From Candidatus Parcubacteria bacterium (GTDB lineage: Bacteria > Patescibacteriota > Patescibacteriia > JAACEG01): a DNA stretch of 11,529 nt. The notes under the pieces were generated by a model, which saw only the letters and a list, made by a program, of their open reading frames with translations, was not told where the DNA came from and did not search any database. This document shows, piece by piece, positions 1 through 5,168 of the stretch (the stretch's first letter is position 1; every line of letters begins with the position of its first letter). The stretch is taken from positions 1 through 11,529 of the forward strand of contig JAGLTA010000008.1 in the NCBI GenBank assembly GCA_023135505.1. Reading direction: 5' to 3'. The position numbers were made by a program, and so were the translations under genes.

Positions 1-335
<335 letters not shown>

Positions 336-405
336 CGCTTTTCTGTTGGAAAAGTTGTGGAATTATAAGTCCAGTTTTGGCGCTCGTTAACGCGTTTATA
401 ATATT

Positions 406-551
406 TGTCATTCTGAATTTATTTCAGAATCTGTGTTTGTAATTCACTATATTATGATTAAGATTAGTAAAACTTTAAATTTAGAATTTACTAATTTGAT
501 TAAAATTTAGCGATAATCAATAACAGATTCCGAAACAAGTTCGGAATGACA
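406..551. repeat. 146-bp inverted-repeat (MITE-like) element, copy A
   Basis: The element has ~29-bp imperfect terminal inverted repeats: TGTCATTCTGAA at the left and its near complement TTCGGAATGACA at the right. Each end is itself a small hairpin, with stems ATTCTGAA/TTCAGAAT and ATTCCGAA/TTCGGAAT. The AT-rich middle codes for nothing. A second copy lies at 1962-2137, and the two align essentially without gaps once a 30-bp insertion in copy B is removed (176 minus 30 = 146). Elements with GTCATTC/GAATGAC ends are, from memory, widespread non-autonomous repeats in bacterial genomes; no transposase is visible here. Confidence 0.8.
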
Positions 552-620
552 GGAATTAATCAATAATTGTGTTGGTTTGTATTTGTTTTTTTTATTGAAA
601 TTTTTTTTAAGGAGGAAAAA

Positions 621-731
621 ATGTGGTATATTATATTAATTTTATTGTTGGTTTTAATAATTTTATTATTGCCACCCAATTTGATTTATAGCGCTAAGGA
701 CGCTATAGATAAATATGGCGGATGGAGCTAA
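621..731 (+). CDS. 36-residue predicted single-span membrane protein
   Basis: I do not recognise this protein. It starts at an ATG five bases after the perfect Shine-Dalgarno AAGGAGG (609-615), which is rare in this window and is the main support for translation. Residues 3-17 are almost entirely Ile and Leu and form one membrane segment. A PPN turn follows, then a short polar tail containing SAKDAIDKYGGWS. No signal-peptidase or lipobox motif is visible. It lies in the 23S-5S spacer, within inverted-repeat cassette 1, and could be transcribed by rRNA read-through because no clear promoter of its own is seen. Small hydrophobic proteins of this kind include toxins of type I systems and regulatory membrane peptides, but nothing here decides between these. 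It is probably a real gene, of unknown function. Confidence 0.6.
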   Translation: MWYIILILLLVLIILLLPPNLIYSAKDAIDKYGGWS

Positions 732-764
732 AAGTTGAGTAAAAAAATTAAAATGAAAAAACCA

Positions 765-796
765 GAGGCAAGGGTTTTTAAATAAATTTTTGCCTC
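765..796 (+). terminator. Stem-loop at end of cassette 1
   Basis: GAGGCAA (765-771) pairs with TTGCCTC (790-796) around an A/T-rich loop, and up to three G-U pairs can extend the stem. No U-run follows, so it may be a processing or 3'-protection hairpin and not an intrinsic terminator. It ends one base before the right inverted repeat, as does the hairpin of cassette 2. Confidence 0.5.
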
Positions 797-831
797 ACCA
801 ACAGAGTTATTGATTTATAAGAAAAAAAGGA

Positions 832-1021
832 TGTCTTTGCGAGGAGCCGAGAGAGCACAGCGAATGAGATGCGACGAAGCCACGCCTAACGGGTGGGTCA
901 CCCGATAGGGTGACAATCTCATGACTGACGCACAAACCATAATAGACAAAGTTATAATCATAGTTTTTGTTCGCTCAGTAATGAGATTGCTTCGCTCCGT
1001 TGCACTCCGCTCGCAAAGACA
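832..1021. repeat. Palindromic repeat element in the 23S-5S spacer
   Basis: The two arms are complementary. TGTCTTTGCGAG at 832 matches the complement of CTCGCAAAGACA ending at 1021, and the arms stay recognisably complementary inward (GAAGC..CAATCTCAT on the left, ATGAGATTGCTTCGC on the right). Total length is 190 bp, or 156 bp after removing the double hairpin inserted at 880-913. Similar GTCTTTGCGAG..GAAGCAATCT repeats are, from memory, dispersed in many bacterial genomes. An 89-codon minus-strand ORF across it is a by-product of the repeat. Confidence 0.7.
880..913 (+). repeat. Double-hairpin repeat, copy 1 (nested)
   Basis: Two adjacent hairpins: CCACGC-CTAAC-GGGTGG, with one G-G mismatch, then GTCACCC-GATA-GGGTGAC. 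It interrupts the left arm of the 832-1021 palindrome. Removing 34 nt restores GACGAAGCAATCTC, as in the opposite arm, with at most one base duplicated. Confidence 0.75.
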
Positions 1022-1064
1022 AGAGTGGGACAGTTTTGAAAATTTAATCATTAAAAATTTATTG

Positions 1065-1096
1065 CCACCCTGACGGGTGGTCACCCGATAGGGTGA
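1065..1096 (+). repeat. Double-hairpin repeat, copy 2
   Basis: CCACCC-TGAC-GGGTGG is followed directly by TCACCC-GATA-GGGTGA; both 6-bp stems are perfect. It is flanked by ATTG on the left and AAAAATT on the right, like copies 3 and 4. It lies just upstream of the 5S gene. Confidence 0.75.
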
Positions 1097-1115
1097 AAAA
1101 TTTAGTTACCTTTAA

Positions 1116-1228
1116 TGTCTTCGTGATTTTAGCGGAAGGGGTACACCTGATCCCATCCCGAACTCAGAAGTTAAGCCTTTTAGCGCCGATGATACTGCTT
1201 TGCGGGAAAGTAGGCCATTGCGGAGACT
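1116..1228 (+). rRNA. 5S ribosomal RNA
   Basis: The terminal helix is formed by GTCTTCGTG (1117-1125) and TGCGGAGAC (1219-1227). Between them lie the conserved ACCTGATCCCATCCCGAACT segment, the loop B/C region AGAAGTTAAGC and the GGGAAAGTAGG segment of the opposite arm. At about 112 nt it is slightly short for a bacterial 5S. It lies ~780 bp after the 23S gene, a much longer spacer than usual, and the spacer is filled by repeats and cassette 1. Confidence 0.95.
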
Positions 1229-1250
1229 TTAAAGATAATTAGAATAGACA

Positions 1251-1282
1251 AAAAAAGATGGCGGTAAAAAGCCATTTTTTTA
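1251..1282 (+). terminator. rRNA operon intrinsic terminator
   Basis: ATGGC pairs with GCCAT. An A-run before the stem pairs with the T-run after it, giving a strong hairpin followed by seven T residues. It lies 23 nt after the 5S gene, where the rRNA transcript should end. Confidence 0.8.
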
Positions 1283-1311
1283 TTGACTACCGAATAAAAA
1301 TTTTGTAAGAT
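1283..1311 (+). promoter_or_regulatory. Sigma-70-type promoter upstream of cassette 2
   Basis: TTGACT (1283-1288), a 17-bp spacer and TAAGAT (1306-1311), directly after the rRNA terminator. Transcription would begin near 1318 and would include the left inverted repeat and the ORF of cassette 2. Confidence 0.7.
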
Positions 1312-1413
1312 AACAATAATAAATTCTAAATTGTTTTTTGAAAATTTAATCAATAATTGTGTTGGCTCTTTATTTTTTTCTAAAAATTTTTTTAAATAAA
1401 AAGGAGAAAAAAA

Positions 1414-1623
1414 ATGGAAAAGAATAGAAGAAATGAAAAAAAAGAAGATCTAATTTCTTTATTGGAAGCCGCGAAAAACGAAGCAGGGTTTCATATTTTT
1501 AATGTAGGAAAAACGGAGAACAAACTATTTGTTCTCCACAAGAAAAGCGGGAAATATTTTAAACTTCAGTTAAATGGGAACATATCTATACCATTATTTC
1601 GTAGAATATTAGATTTTTTATAA
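1414..1623 (+). CDS. 69-residue hypothetical protein (cassette 2)
   Basis: I do not recognise this protein. It begins at an ATG after a strong AAGGAG (1401-1406), and a good promoter lies ~100 bp upstream, so expression is likely. The first ~20 residues are highly charged (Lys, Glu and Arg) and probably helical. The rest, with pieces such as GFHIFNVGKTENKLFVLH and KKSGKYFKLQL, alternates hydrophobic and polar residues as in a small beta sheet. There is no signal peptide or membrane span, no cysteine and no catalytic motif. It resembles the size class of small DNA/RNA-binding or toxin-antitoxin proteins, but no family can be named. It shares no sequence with the ORF of cassette 1. Confidence 0.7.
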   Translation: MEKNRRNEKKEDLISLLEAAKNEAGFHIFNVGKTENKLFVLHKKSGKYFKLQLNGNISIPLFRRILDFL

Positions 1624-1644
1624 AGGCAGGGAGTAATAAAAAGA

Positions 1645-1665
1645 GGGGTAAAAATTTTTTACCCC
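1645..1665 (+). terminator. Stem-loop at end of cassette 2
   Basis: GGGGTAAAAA (1645-1654) and TTTTTACCCC (1656-1665) are perfectly complementary, giving a hairpin of about 8 usable base pairs. No T-run follows on the + strand. It ends one base before the right inverted repeat, exactly as in cassette 1. From 1686 to 1868 there is no gene, only AT-rich sequence with double hairpins at 1780 and 1826. Confidence 0.55.
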
Positions 1666-1779
1666 GCCAACACAGTTATTGATTTCAGATGTCGGAAGTC
1701 AGATGTCAGAAATTGGATTTAGCATTTTAAAAATTATTTGAAGATTGAAAATTAGAAATTGAAAATTCGTTGAAAATTG

Positions 1780-1811
1780 CCACCCTAACGGGTGGTCACC
1801 CGATAGGGTGA
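1780..1811 (+). repeat. Double-hairpin repeat, copy 3
   Basis: CCACCC-TAAC-GGGTGG then TCACCC-GATA-GGGTGA, both stems perfect. It differs from copy 2 by a single loop base. Flanks are ATTG and AAAAATT. Confidence 0.75.
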
Positions 1812-1825
1812 AAAATTAGTAATTG

Positions 1826-1855
1826 CCAGCTAGATGCTGGTCAGCCTTTGGCTGA
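1826..1855 (+). repeat. Double-hairpin repeat, copy 4
   Basis: CCAGC-TAGAT-GCTGG then TCAGCC-TTT-GGCTGA. The stem sequences differ from copies 1-3, but both strands changed together so pairing is kept. It sits 14 nt after copy 3 with the same ATTG and AAAAATT flanks. Confidence 0.7.
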
Positions 1856-1868
1856 AAAATTTTAATTC

Positions 1869-1950
1869 GGGTGGGTACCAAAGCGGTCAAATGGGGCTGA
1901 CTGTAAATCAGCTGGCTTTGCCTTCGGGGGTTCGAATCCCTCCCTGCCCA
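1869..1950 (+). tRNA. tRNA-Tyr (GTA)
   Basis: The acceptor stem GGGTGGG (1869-1875) pairs with CCTGCCC (1943-1949) and A1950 is the discriminator. The anticodon stem-loop is GCTGA-CTGTAAA-TCAGC with anticodon GTA. A long variable arm (class II) and the T-arm GGGGG-TTCGAAT-CCCTC complete an 82-nt gene. CCA is not encoded (CAT follows the discriminator), so it must be added by a nucleotidyltransferase. Confidence 0.96.
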
Positions 1951-1961
1951 CATTATTAAAA

Positions 1962-2137
1962 TGTCATTCTGAATTCCGTCCAGAGGATGGTCAGCCTCTG
2001 GCTGATATTTTAGGATCTGTGTATGTGGCTCGCTACATTATGATTAAGAATTAACCAAGCATAAATTTAAACTTTGTTAATCTGATTATAATTTAGCGAT
2101 AATCAATGACAGATTCCGAATCAAGTTCGGAACGACA
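1962..2137. repeat. 146-bp inverted-repeat element, copy B, interrupted by a double hairpin
   Basis: It has the same ends as copy A (TGTCATTCTGAATT at the left, TTCGGAACGACA at the right) and a matching interior such as ATTATGATTAAGA and ATTTAGCGATAATCAAT. A 30-bp double hairpin at 1976-2005 is inserted 14 bp from the left end. The element lies between tRNA-Tyr and secG. Its right end contains an ATG (2106) that stays open in frame with secG and a TATAAT (2087-2092) absent from copy A. Confidence 0.8.
1976..2005 (+). repeat. Double-hairpin repeat, copy 5 (nested)
   Basis: CCGTCC-AGA-GGATGG then TCAGCC-TCT-GGCTGA. It is inserted in the left terminal repeat of element copy B, between GAATT and TATTT, two blocks that are contiguous in copy A. 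Removal restores the 146-bp length exactly, with no target duplication. Confidence 0.8.
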
Positions 2138-2156
2138 GTTTTTAAAATTTATATTT

Positions 2157-2372
2157 ATGATTACTTTTCTAACCATTTTACAATTTATCACAGCAATTTT
2201 ATTGATTGTTATTGTTTTATTACAACAGAGAGGAACTGGGCTGTCAGGGCTTTTTGGCGGATCAGGAGATGTGTATAAAACAAAAAGAGGGATCGAAAAA
2301 ACCCTATTCATCTTTACGATTGTTTTAGTCGTTCTGTTTCTCGGTTCAGGATTGGCTATTTTATTATTTTGA
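2157..2372 (+). CDS. secG: Preprotein translocase subunit SecG
   Basis: SecG is the small auxiliary membrane subunit of the SecYEG protein-export channel. The 71-residue protein has the family layout: a first membrane segment at residues 3-23, the conserved cytoplasmic linker LLQQRGTGLSGLFGGSG (21-37), and a second membrane segment at 49-71. The length is normal for bacterial SecG (about 70-110). An upstream ATG at 2106 is in frame, but those 17 codons are the right end of repeat copy B (SDSESSSER-like sequence unlike SecG), so ATG 2157 is preferred; it has no visible Shine-Dalgarno. The gene for a membrane-anchored binding protein follows 68 bp downstream, an order I recall from other CPR genomes. 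Confidence 0.93.
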   Translation: MITFLTILQFITAILLIVIVLLQQRGTGLSGLFGGSGDVYKTKRGIEKTLFIFTIVLVVLFLGSGLAILLF

Positions 2373-2426
2373 AATTATAAAATAATTTTTAATTATTTTA
2401 TAATTTCATCCCGTCGGATGACGGGA
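2371..2426 (+). terminator. AT-rich 17-bp stem and adjoining GC hairpin after secG
   Basis: GAAATTATAAAATAATT (2371-2387) and its perfect complement (2391-2407) form a 17-bp stem with a TTT loop that starts in the secG stop codon. A second hairpin, TCATCC-CGTC-GGATGA (2406-2421), overlaps an alternative stem CCCGTC-GGAT-GACGGG. The second resembles half of a double-hairpin repeat. Neither is followed by a T-run, so termination is possible but unproven. Confidence 0.45.
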
Positions 2427-2440
2427 TAAATAATAACTTT

Positions 2441-4300
2441 GTGTTTAGCATAAAAAGTTTTTTTCAAAAATCAAAAGATAAAATAAAGTCAATATTAAGC
2501 AGGCAAAATCAAAAATCTCAAATTCATAACGATTTAGATCAAAAATTGGTGCTTGGATTAAGTAAAACAAAGATTCCCAGTTTAGGGCAGCTGCGGCAGT
2601 TGCCGAAATTTTTATCTATTAAAGAAAAAAGAATTATTAAAATACTGTTTTTAATAATTTTTATCTGTTTGATCTTTCAAACAGGTTATTTTTATTTGAC
2701 CCATATAAAAATTGTTCCAGCATCAGCTGGCGATTACATTGAAGCTGTAATCGGCAGTCCTCAATATATAAACCCTATTTTTTCTTCAGTTAATGATGTT
2801 GATGCGGATTTAACGCAATTAATATTTTCAGGATTATTGAAATATGATAATATCACAGGAGAATTAAAGCCTGATTTGTGCGAAACATACGAAATTAGCG
2901 AAGATCTGAAATCTTATACTTTTTATTTGCGCGATAATCTGTTATGGCAAGACGGGGAGCCATTAACAGTTGATGATATTATTTTTACAGTAGAATTAAT
3001 TAAGCATCCAGAAATTGAGAAAAGTCCATTAAGAGTAAGTTTTATAGGCGTTGATATTGAAAAGATTGATGACAAAACAGTTAAATTTATATTGCAAGAA
3101 CCATACACCCCGTTTTTATCTGTTTTAACTTTCGGCATTCTGCCAAAGCATATTTGGGAAGATGTTAATTTATATAATCTGAATTTAGCGGAATACAATC
3201 TTAAGCCGGTAGGGTCTGGACCGTATAGAGTAAAATCGCGCGTAATTGACAGGGATGGAAATATAAAATCTTATGTTTTAACTATTAATGACAAATATTA
3301 TAACGATAAGCCGTTTATTAAAAATTTAACGCTGATATTTTTTTCAGATTATAACGAAGCGGTAAATGCGTTAAAAACAAAATCAATACAAGGACTAAGT
3401 TTTCCGCCTATTGATTTAGAAGAAGAGTTACTGCTCAAAGAGAGTCTTGATTCATACCCTTTAATTCTGCCAAAATATACAGCGATTTTTTTTAATCAAG
3501 GCCAAAATCAATTTTTAGAAGATAAAAATATAAGGGAAGCGCTGGGTTTAGCGATTGATAAAAACAAAATTGCGCAAGTTTTAATGAAAAATAGAGTAAA
3601 ATTGATTGATGGTCCTATTTTATCTAACTACAAAGATTACCATCAGGAAATTTCAGAAATTGAATTCAATGTTGAAAAAAGCAAAGAACTGATAGAAAAA
3701 GCAAAATTTAAAAAAGAAGAAGACAGTGAATTTTATAAAAAAAAGATTAATGTTGACGGTAAAATAGAAGAACAAGAGTTGTTAGTGTCTTTGACATTAA
3801 TTGATTCCCCGCAAAATACTGAATTGGCCGAGATGATAAAAAGTTTTTGGAAAGAGATAGGCGTGAATACGGAAATTAATTTATTAGAGATTAGCGAAAT
3901 TAAAAAAGCGATAGATGATAGAAATTATCAAGCGTTGCTTTATAGTGAAATTCTCGGATTTGATCCAGACCCTTATCCTTTTTGGCATTCTTCGCAGATT
4001 AGTTTTCCAGGATTAAATTTATCAGGATTTAGCAACAAAGAAGCTGATAAATTATTAGAAGACGCAAGAATTGTTATAGATAAAAATATTAGAATAGAAA
4101 AATATAAAAAATTTCAGGAAATTTTAAACGCGGAAAAAGCGGCAGTATTTTTATTTCAGCCGGTTTACGACTATGTTATTGACAAAAATATTAAAAATGT
4201 AAATATATCTAATATAGTTGTTCCGTCTGACCGTTTTTCTAATATTAATGAATGGTATATTAAAACGGAAAGGCAGTTTAGCTGGAATTTGGACGATTAG
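2441..4300 (+). CDS. Membrane-anchored extracellular solute-binding protein, family 5 (DppA/OppA type)
   Basis: This 619-residue protein is an SBP_bac_5 binding protein of oligopeptide/dipeptide ABC transporters. The N-terminal ~64 residues are basic and cytoplasmic. One membrane anchor (65-87) holds the binding domain outside; there is no lipobox cysteine of the usual kind. The domain start PQYINPIFSS, the segment FSGLLKYDNITGELKPDL, the strand block LRDNLLWQDGEPLTVDDI and VGSGPYRV are typical of the family. The chosen start is GTG (2441), 68 bp after secG, without a Shine-Dalgarno. No permease or ATPase genes are nearby, so the transport partners, if any, lie elsewhere; a signalling or peptide-scavenging role is also possible. 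The stop codon lies within tRNA-Val: the last codons GAC GAT TAG are the first ten bases of the tRNA. Confidence 0.9.
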   Translation: MFSIKSFFQKSKDKIKSILSRQNQKSQIHNDLDQKLVLGLSKTKIPSLGQLRQLPKFLSIKEKRIIKILFLIIFICLIFQTGYFYLTHIKIVPASAGDYIEAVIGSPQYINPIFSSVNDVDADLTQLIFSGLLKYDNITGELKPDLCETYEISEDLKSYTFYLRDNLLWQDGEPLTVDDIIFTVELIKHPEIEKSPLRVSFIGVDIEKIDDKTVKFILQEPYTPFLSVLTFGILPKHIWEDVNLYNLNLAEYNLKPVGSGPYRVKSRVIDRDGNIKSYVLTINDKYYNDKPFIKNLTLIFFSDYNEAVNALKTKSIQGLSFPPIDLEEELLLKESLDSYPLILPKYTAIFFNQGQNQFLEDKNIREALGLAIDKNKIAQVLMKNRVKLIDGPILSNYKDYHQEISEIEFNVEKSKELIEKAKFKKEEDSEFYKKKINVDGKIEEQELLVSLTLIDSPQNTELAEMIKSFWKEIGVNTEINLLEISEIKKAIDDRNYQALLYSEILGFDPDPYPFWHSSQISFPGLNLSGFSNKEADKLLEDARIVIDKNIRIEKYKKFQEILNAEKAAVFLFQPVYDYVIDKNIKNVNISNIVVPSDRFSNINEWYIKTERQFSWNLDD

Positions 4301-4364
4301 CTCAGTTGGCTAGAGCGCTTCGTTTACACCGAAGAAGTCGTAGGTTCGAGTCCTACATCGTCCA
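4291..4364 (+). tRNA. tRNA-Val (TAC)
   Basis: The acceptor GGACGAT (4291-4297) pairs with ATCGTCC (4357-4363), with discriminator A4364. The D-arm contains TTAGCTCAGTTGGCTAGAGC, the anticodon loop TTTACAC gives TAC, and the T-arm contains GGTTCGAGTCC. CCA is not encoded. The first ten bases are shared with the end of the upstream binding-protein gene on the same strand. Confidence 0.96.
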
Positions 4365-4396
4365 CAGATTTAATTTTAAATTTTAAATTTAAAATG

Positions 4397-4426
4397 TCAG
4401 CCAGAGGCTGACCAGCCTTTGGCTGG
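4397..4426 (-). repeat. Double-hairpin repeat, copy 6 (opposite orientation)
   Basis: Read on the minus strand it is CCAGCC-AAA-GGCTGG then TCAGCC-TCT-GGCTGA, matching copy 5 in its second hairpin. It lies in the 164-bp AT-rich spacer between tRNA-Val and tRNA-Asp (4365-4528), which otherwise holds only repeated ATTTAAAATTGATTT motifs and no gene. Confidence 0.75.
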
Positions 4427-4528
4427 AAATCCAAATGAACAAATTTTAAATTATTTTTTCAAATTACCTATTTTGGTCATTTTAACATTTAAAATTGATT
4501 TAAAATTAAAAATTTAAAATTGATTTTT

Positions 4529-4602
4529 GGGGGCGTAGCTCAGTTGGTTAGAGCGTCTGCCTGTCACGCAGAAGGTCGCCGGTTCGAGTCCGGTCGTCCC
4601 CG
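4529..4602 (+). tRNA. tRNA-Asp (GTC)
   Basis: The acceptor GGGGGCG (4529-4535) pairs with CGTCCCC (4595-4601), with discriminator G4602, typical of tRNA-Asp. The anticodon stem-loop is TCTGC-CTGTCAC-GCAGA with anticodon GTC. The T-arm contains GGTTCGAGTCC. CCA is not encoded. leuD starts 14 nt downstream. Confidence 0.96.
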
Positions 4603-4616
4603 CATAAATTTAAACT

Positions 4617-5084
4617 ATGAAAGCAAAAATACATTTTTATAAACGAGACAACATCAATACGGACGAAATTATTCCAGCGCGATACTTGAATTGCGATAAC
4701 GAAGCAGAATTAGCAAAATATGCGATGGAGGATATTGACAAAGATTTTACGCAAAATGTCCAGCAGGGCGATTTTATTATTGCAGGGAAAGATTTTGGAT
4801 GCGGATCTTCGCGGGAGCACGCCATTTGGGCGCTGCGCGGAGCCGGAGTAAAAGGCGTAATTGCCAAGTCTTTTGCCCGCATTTTTTACCGCAACACAAT
4901 CAATAACGGTTTTTTAGCGATTGAATGCGCGGAGTTGGATGATAATTTAAAAACAGGAGATGAAATGGAAATAAATTTAGAGCAAGGATTTTTTACGGTT
5001 AACGGCAAAAAATACAGCTTTTCGCCAATTCCAGATTTTGTGAAAGATATTATGGAAAAAGGCGGACTGCTTAATACAATTTAA
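4617..5084 (+). CDS. leuD: 3-isopropylmalate dehydratase small subunit
   Basis: LeuD is the small (swivel) subunit of isopropylmalate isomerase, which with the iron-sulfur subunit LeuC interconverts 2- and 3-isopropylmalate in leucine synthesis. The 155-residue protein has the signature NTDEIIPARYL (14-24), the loop GCGSSREHA (61-69) and the FARIFYRNTINNG segment (86-98). The length fits the short archaeal/clostridial-type LeuD (~160), not the ~200-residue enterobacterial form. The related homoaconitase and dimethylmalate dehydratase small subunits look alike, but the leuB neighbour favours leucine (or citramalate-route isoleucine) synthesis. There is no leuC here. The start is 14 nt after tRNA-Asp with no Shine-Dalgarno, so the mRNA may be produced by tRNA processing. 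Confidence 0.9.
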   Translation: MKAKIHFYKRDNINTDEIIPARYLNCDNEAELAKYAMEDIDKDFTQNVQQGDFIIAGKDFGCGSSREHAIWALRGAGVKGVIAKSFARIFYRNTINNGFLAIECAELDDNLKTGDEMEINLEQGFFTVNGKKYSFSPIPDFVKDIMEKGGLLNTI

Positions 5085-5168
5085 AAAAATAAATAATTTC
5101 GTAAAACATTTTTTTATTTTTTAATTGTAGTTTTTACTTTTTTATTTTTCTTTTTTAATTTAAAAAAT

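Larger units (their letters stand above)
556..816 (+). mobile_element. Small-ORF cassette 1 with terminal inverted repeats
   Basis: The cassette begins with TTAATCAATAATTGTGTTGG (556-575) and ends with CCAACAGAGTTATTGATT (798-815), which is the reverse complement of the left end with two mismatches. Inside, in order, are a T-rich leader, the Shine-Dalgarno AAGGAGG, a 36-codon ORF (621-731), a stem-loop (765-796), one spacer base and the right repeat. The same layout recurs at 1346-1685 with an identical 20-nt left repeat but an unrelated ORF. No recombinase is encoded. Mobility is inferred from the layout and not shown; the inverted ends could instead pair in the transcript. Confidence 0.6.
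1346..1685 (+). mobile_element. Small-ORF cassette 2 with terminal inverted repeats
   Basis: The left end TTAATCAATAATTGTGTTGG (1346-1365) is identical over 20 nt to that of cassette 1. The right end CCAACACAGTTATTGATT (1667-1684) is its reverse complement with one mismatch. Between them are a T-rich leader, the Shine-Dalgarno AAGGAG, a 69-codon ORF, a stem-loop (1645-1665), one spacer base and the right repeat. The spacing of the parts matches cassette 1 while the coding part does not. No recombinase is visible. Whether this is a mobile unit or a shared RNA architecture is not decided by the sequence. Confidence 0.6.

Noticed and set aside
735..785. Possible second ORF of ~16 codons (TTG start) in cassette 1
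   Set aside because: Too short, overlaps the stem-loop, and has no ribosome binding site.
815..1084. 89-codon minus-strand ORF in the 23S-5S spacer
   Set aside because: It lies across the palindromic element and two double hairpins, has no Shine-Dalgarno, and its protein reflects the repeat sequence; it is a by-product, not a gene.
556..1685. Integron attC sites
   Set aside because: The GTTGG and CCAAC ends recall attC core sites, but they face each other across each ORF; attC sites would be one palindromic site per cassette in direct order, and no integrase is seen.
880..1855. CRISPR array
   Set aside because: The repeated units are double hairpins of changing sequence at irregular distances with no spacers of constant size and no cas genes.
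2106..2156. Upstream ATG giving SecG 17 more residues
   Set aside because: These codons are the right end of the 146-bp repeat. The SecG family fold starts at the Met encoded at 2157, so the short start is preferred, though the extension is kept as an observation.
2441..4300. Lipoprotein signal peptide on the binding protein
   Set aside because: Cys76 lies within the membrane segment but without an L-x-x-C lipobox context, and a ~64-residue basic segment precedes it; an uncleaved membrane anchor fits better.
5085..5168. Leucine T-box or attenuator between leuD and leuB
   Set aside because: Only 84 bp of A/T tracts; no specifier loop, no leader peptide with leucine codons and no GC-rich terminator.
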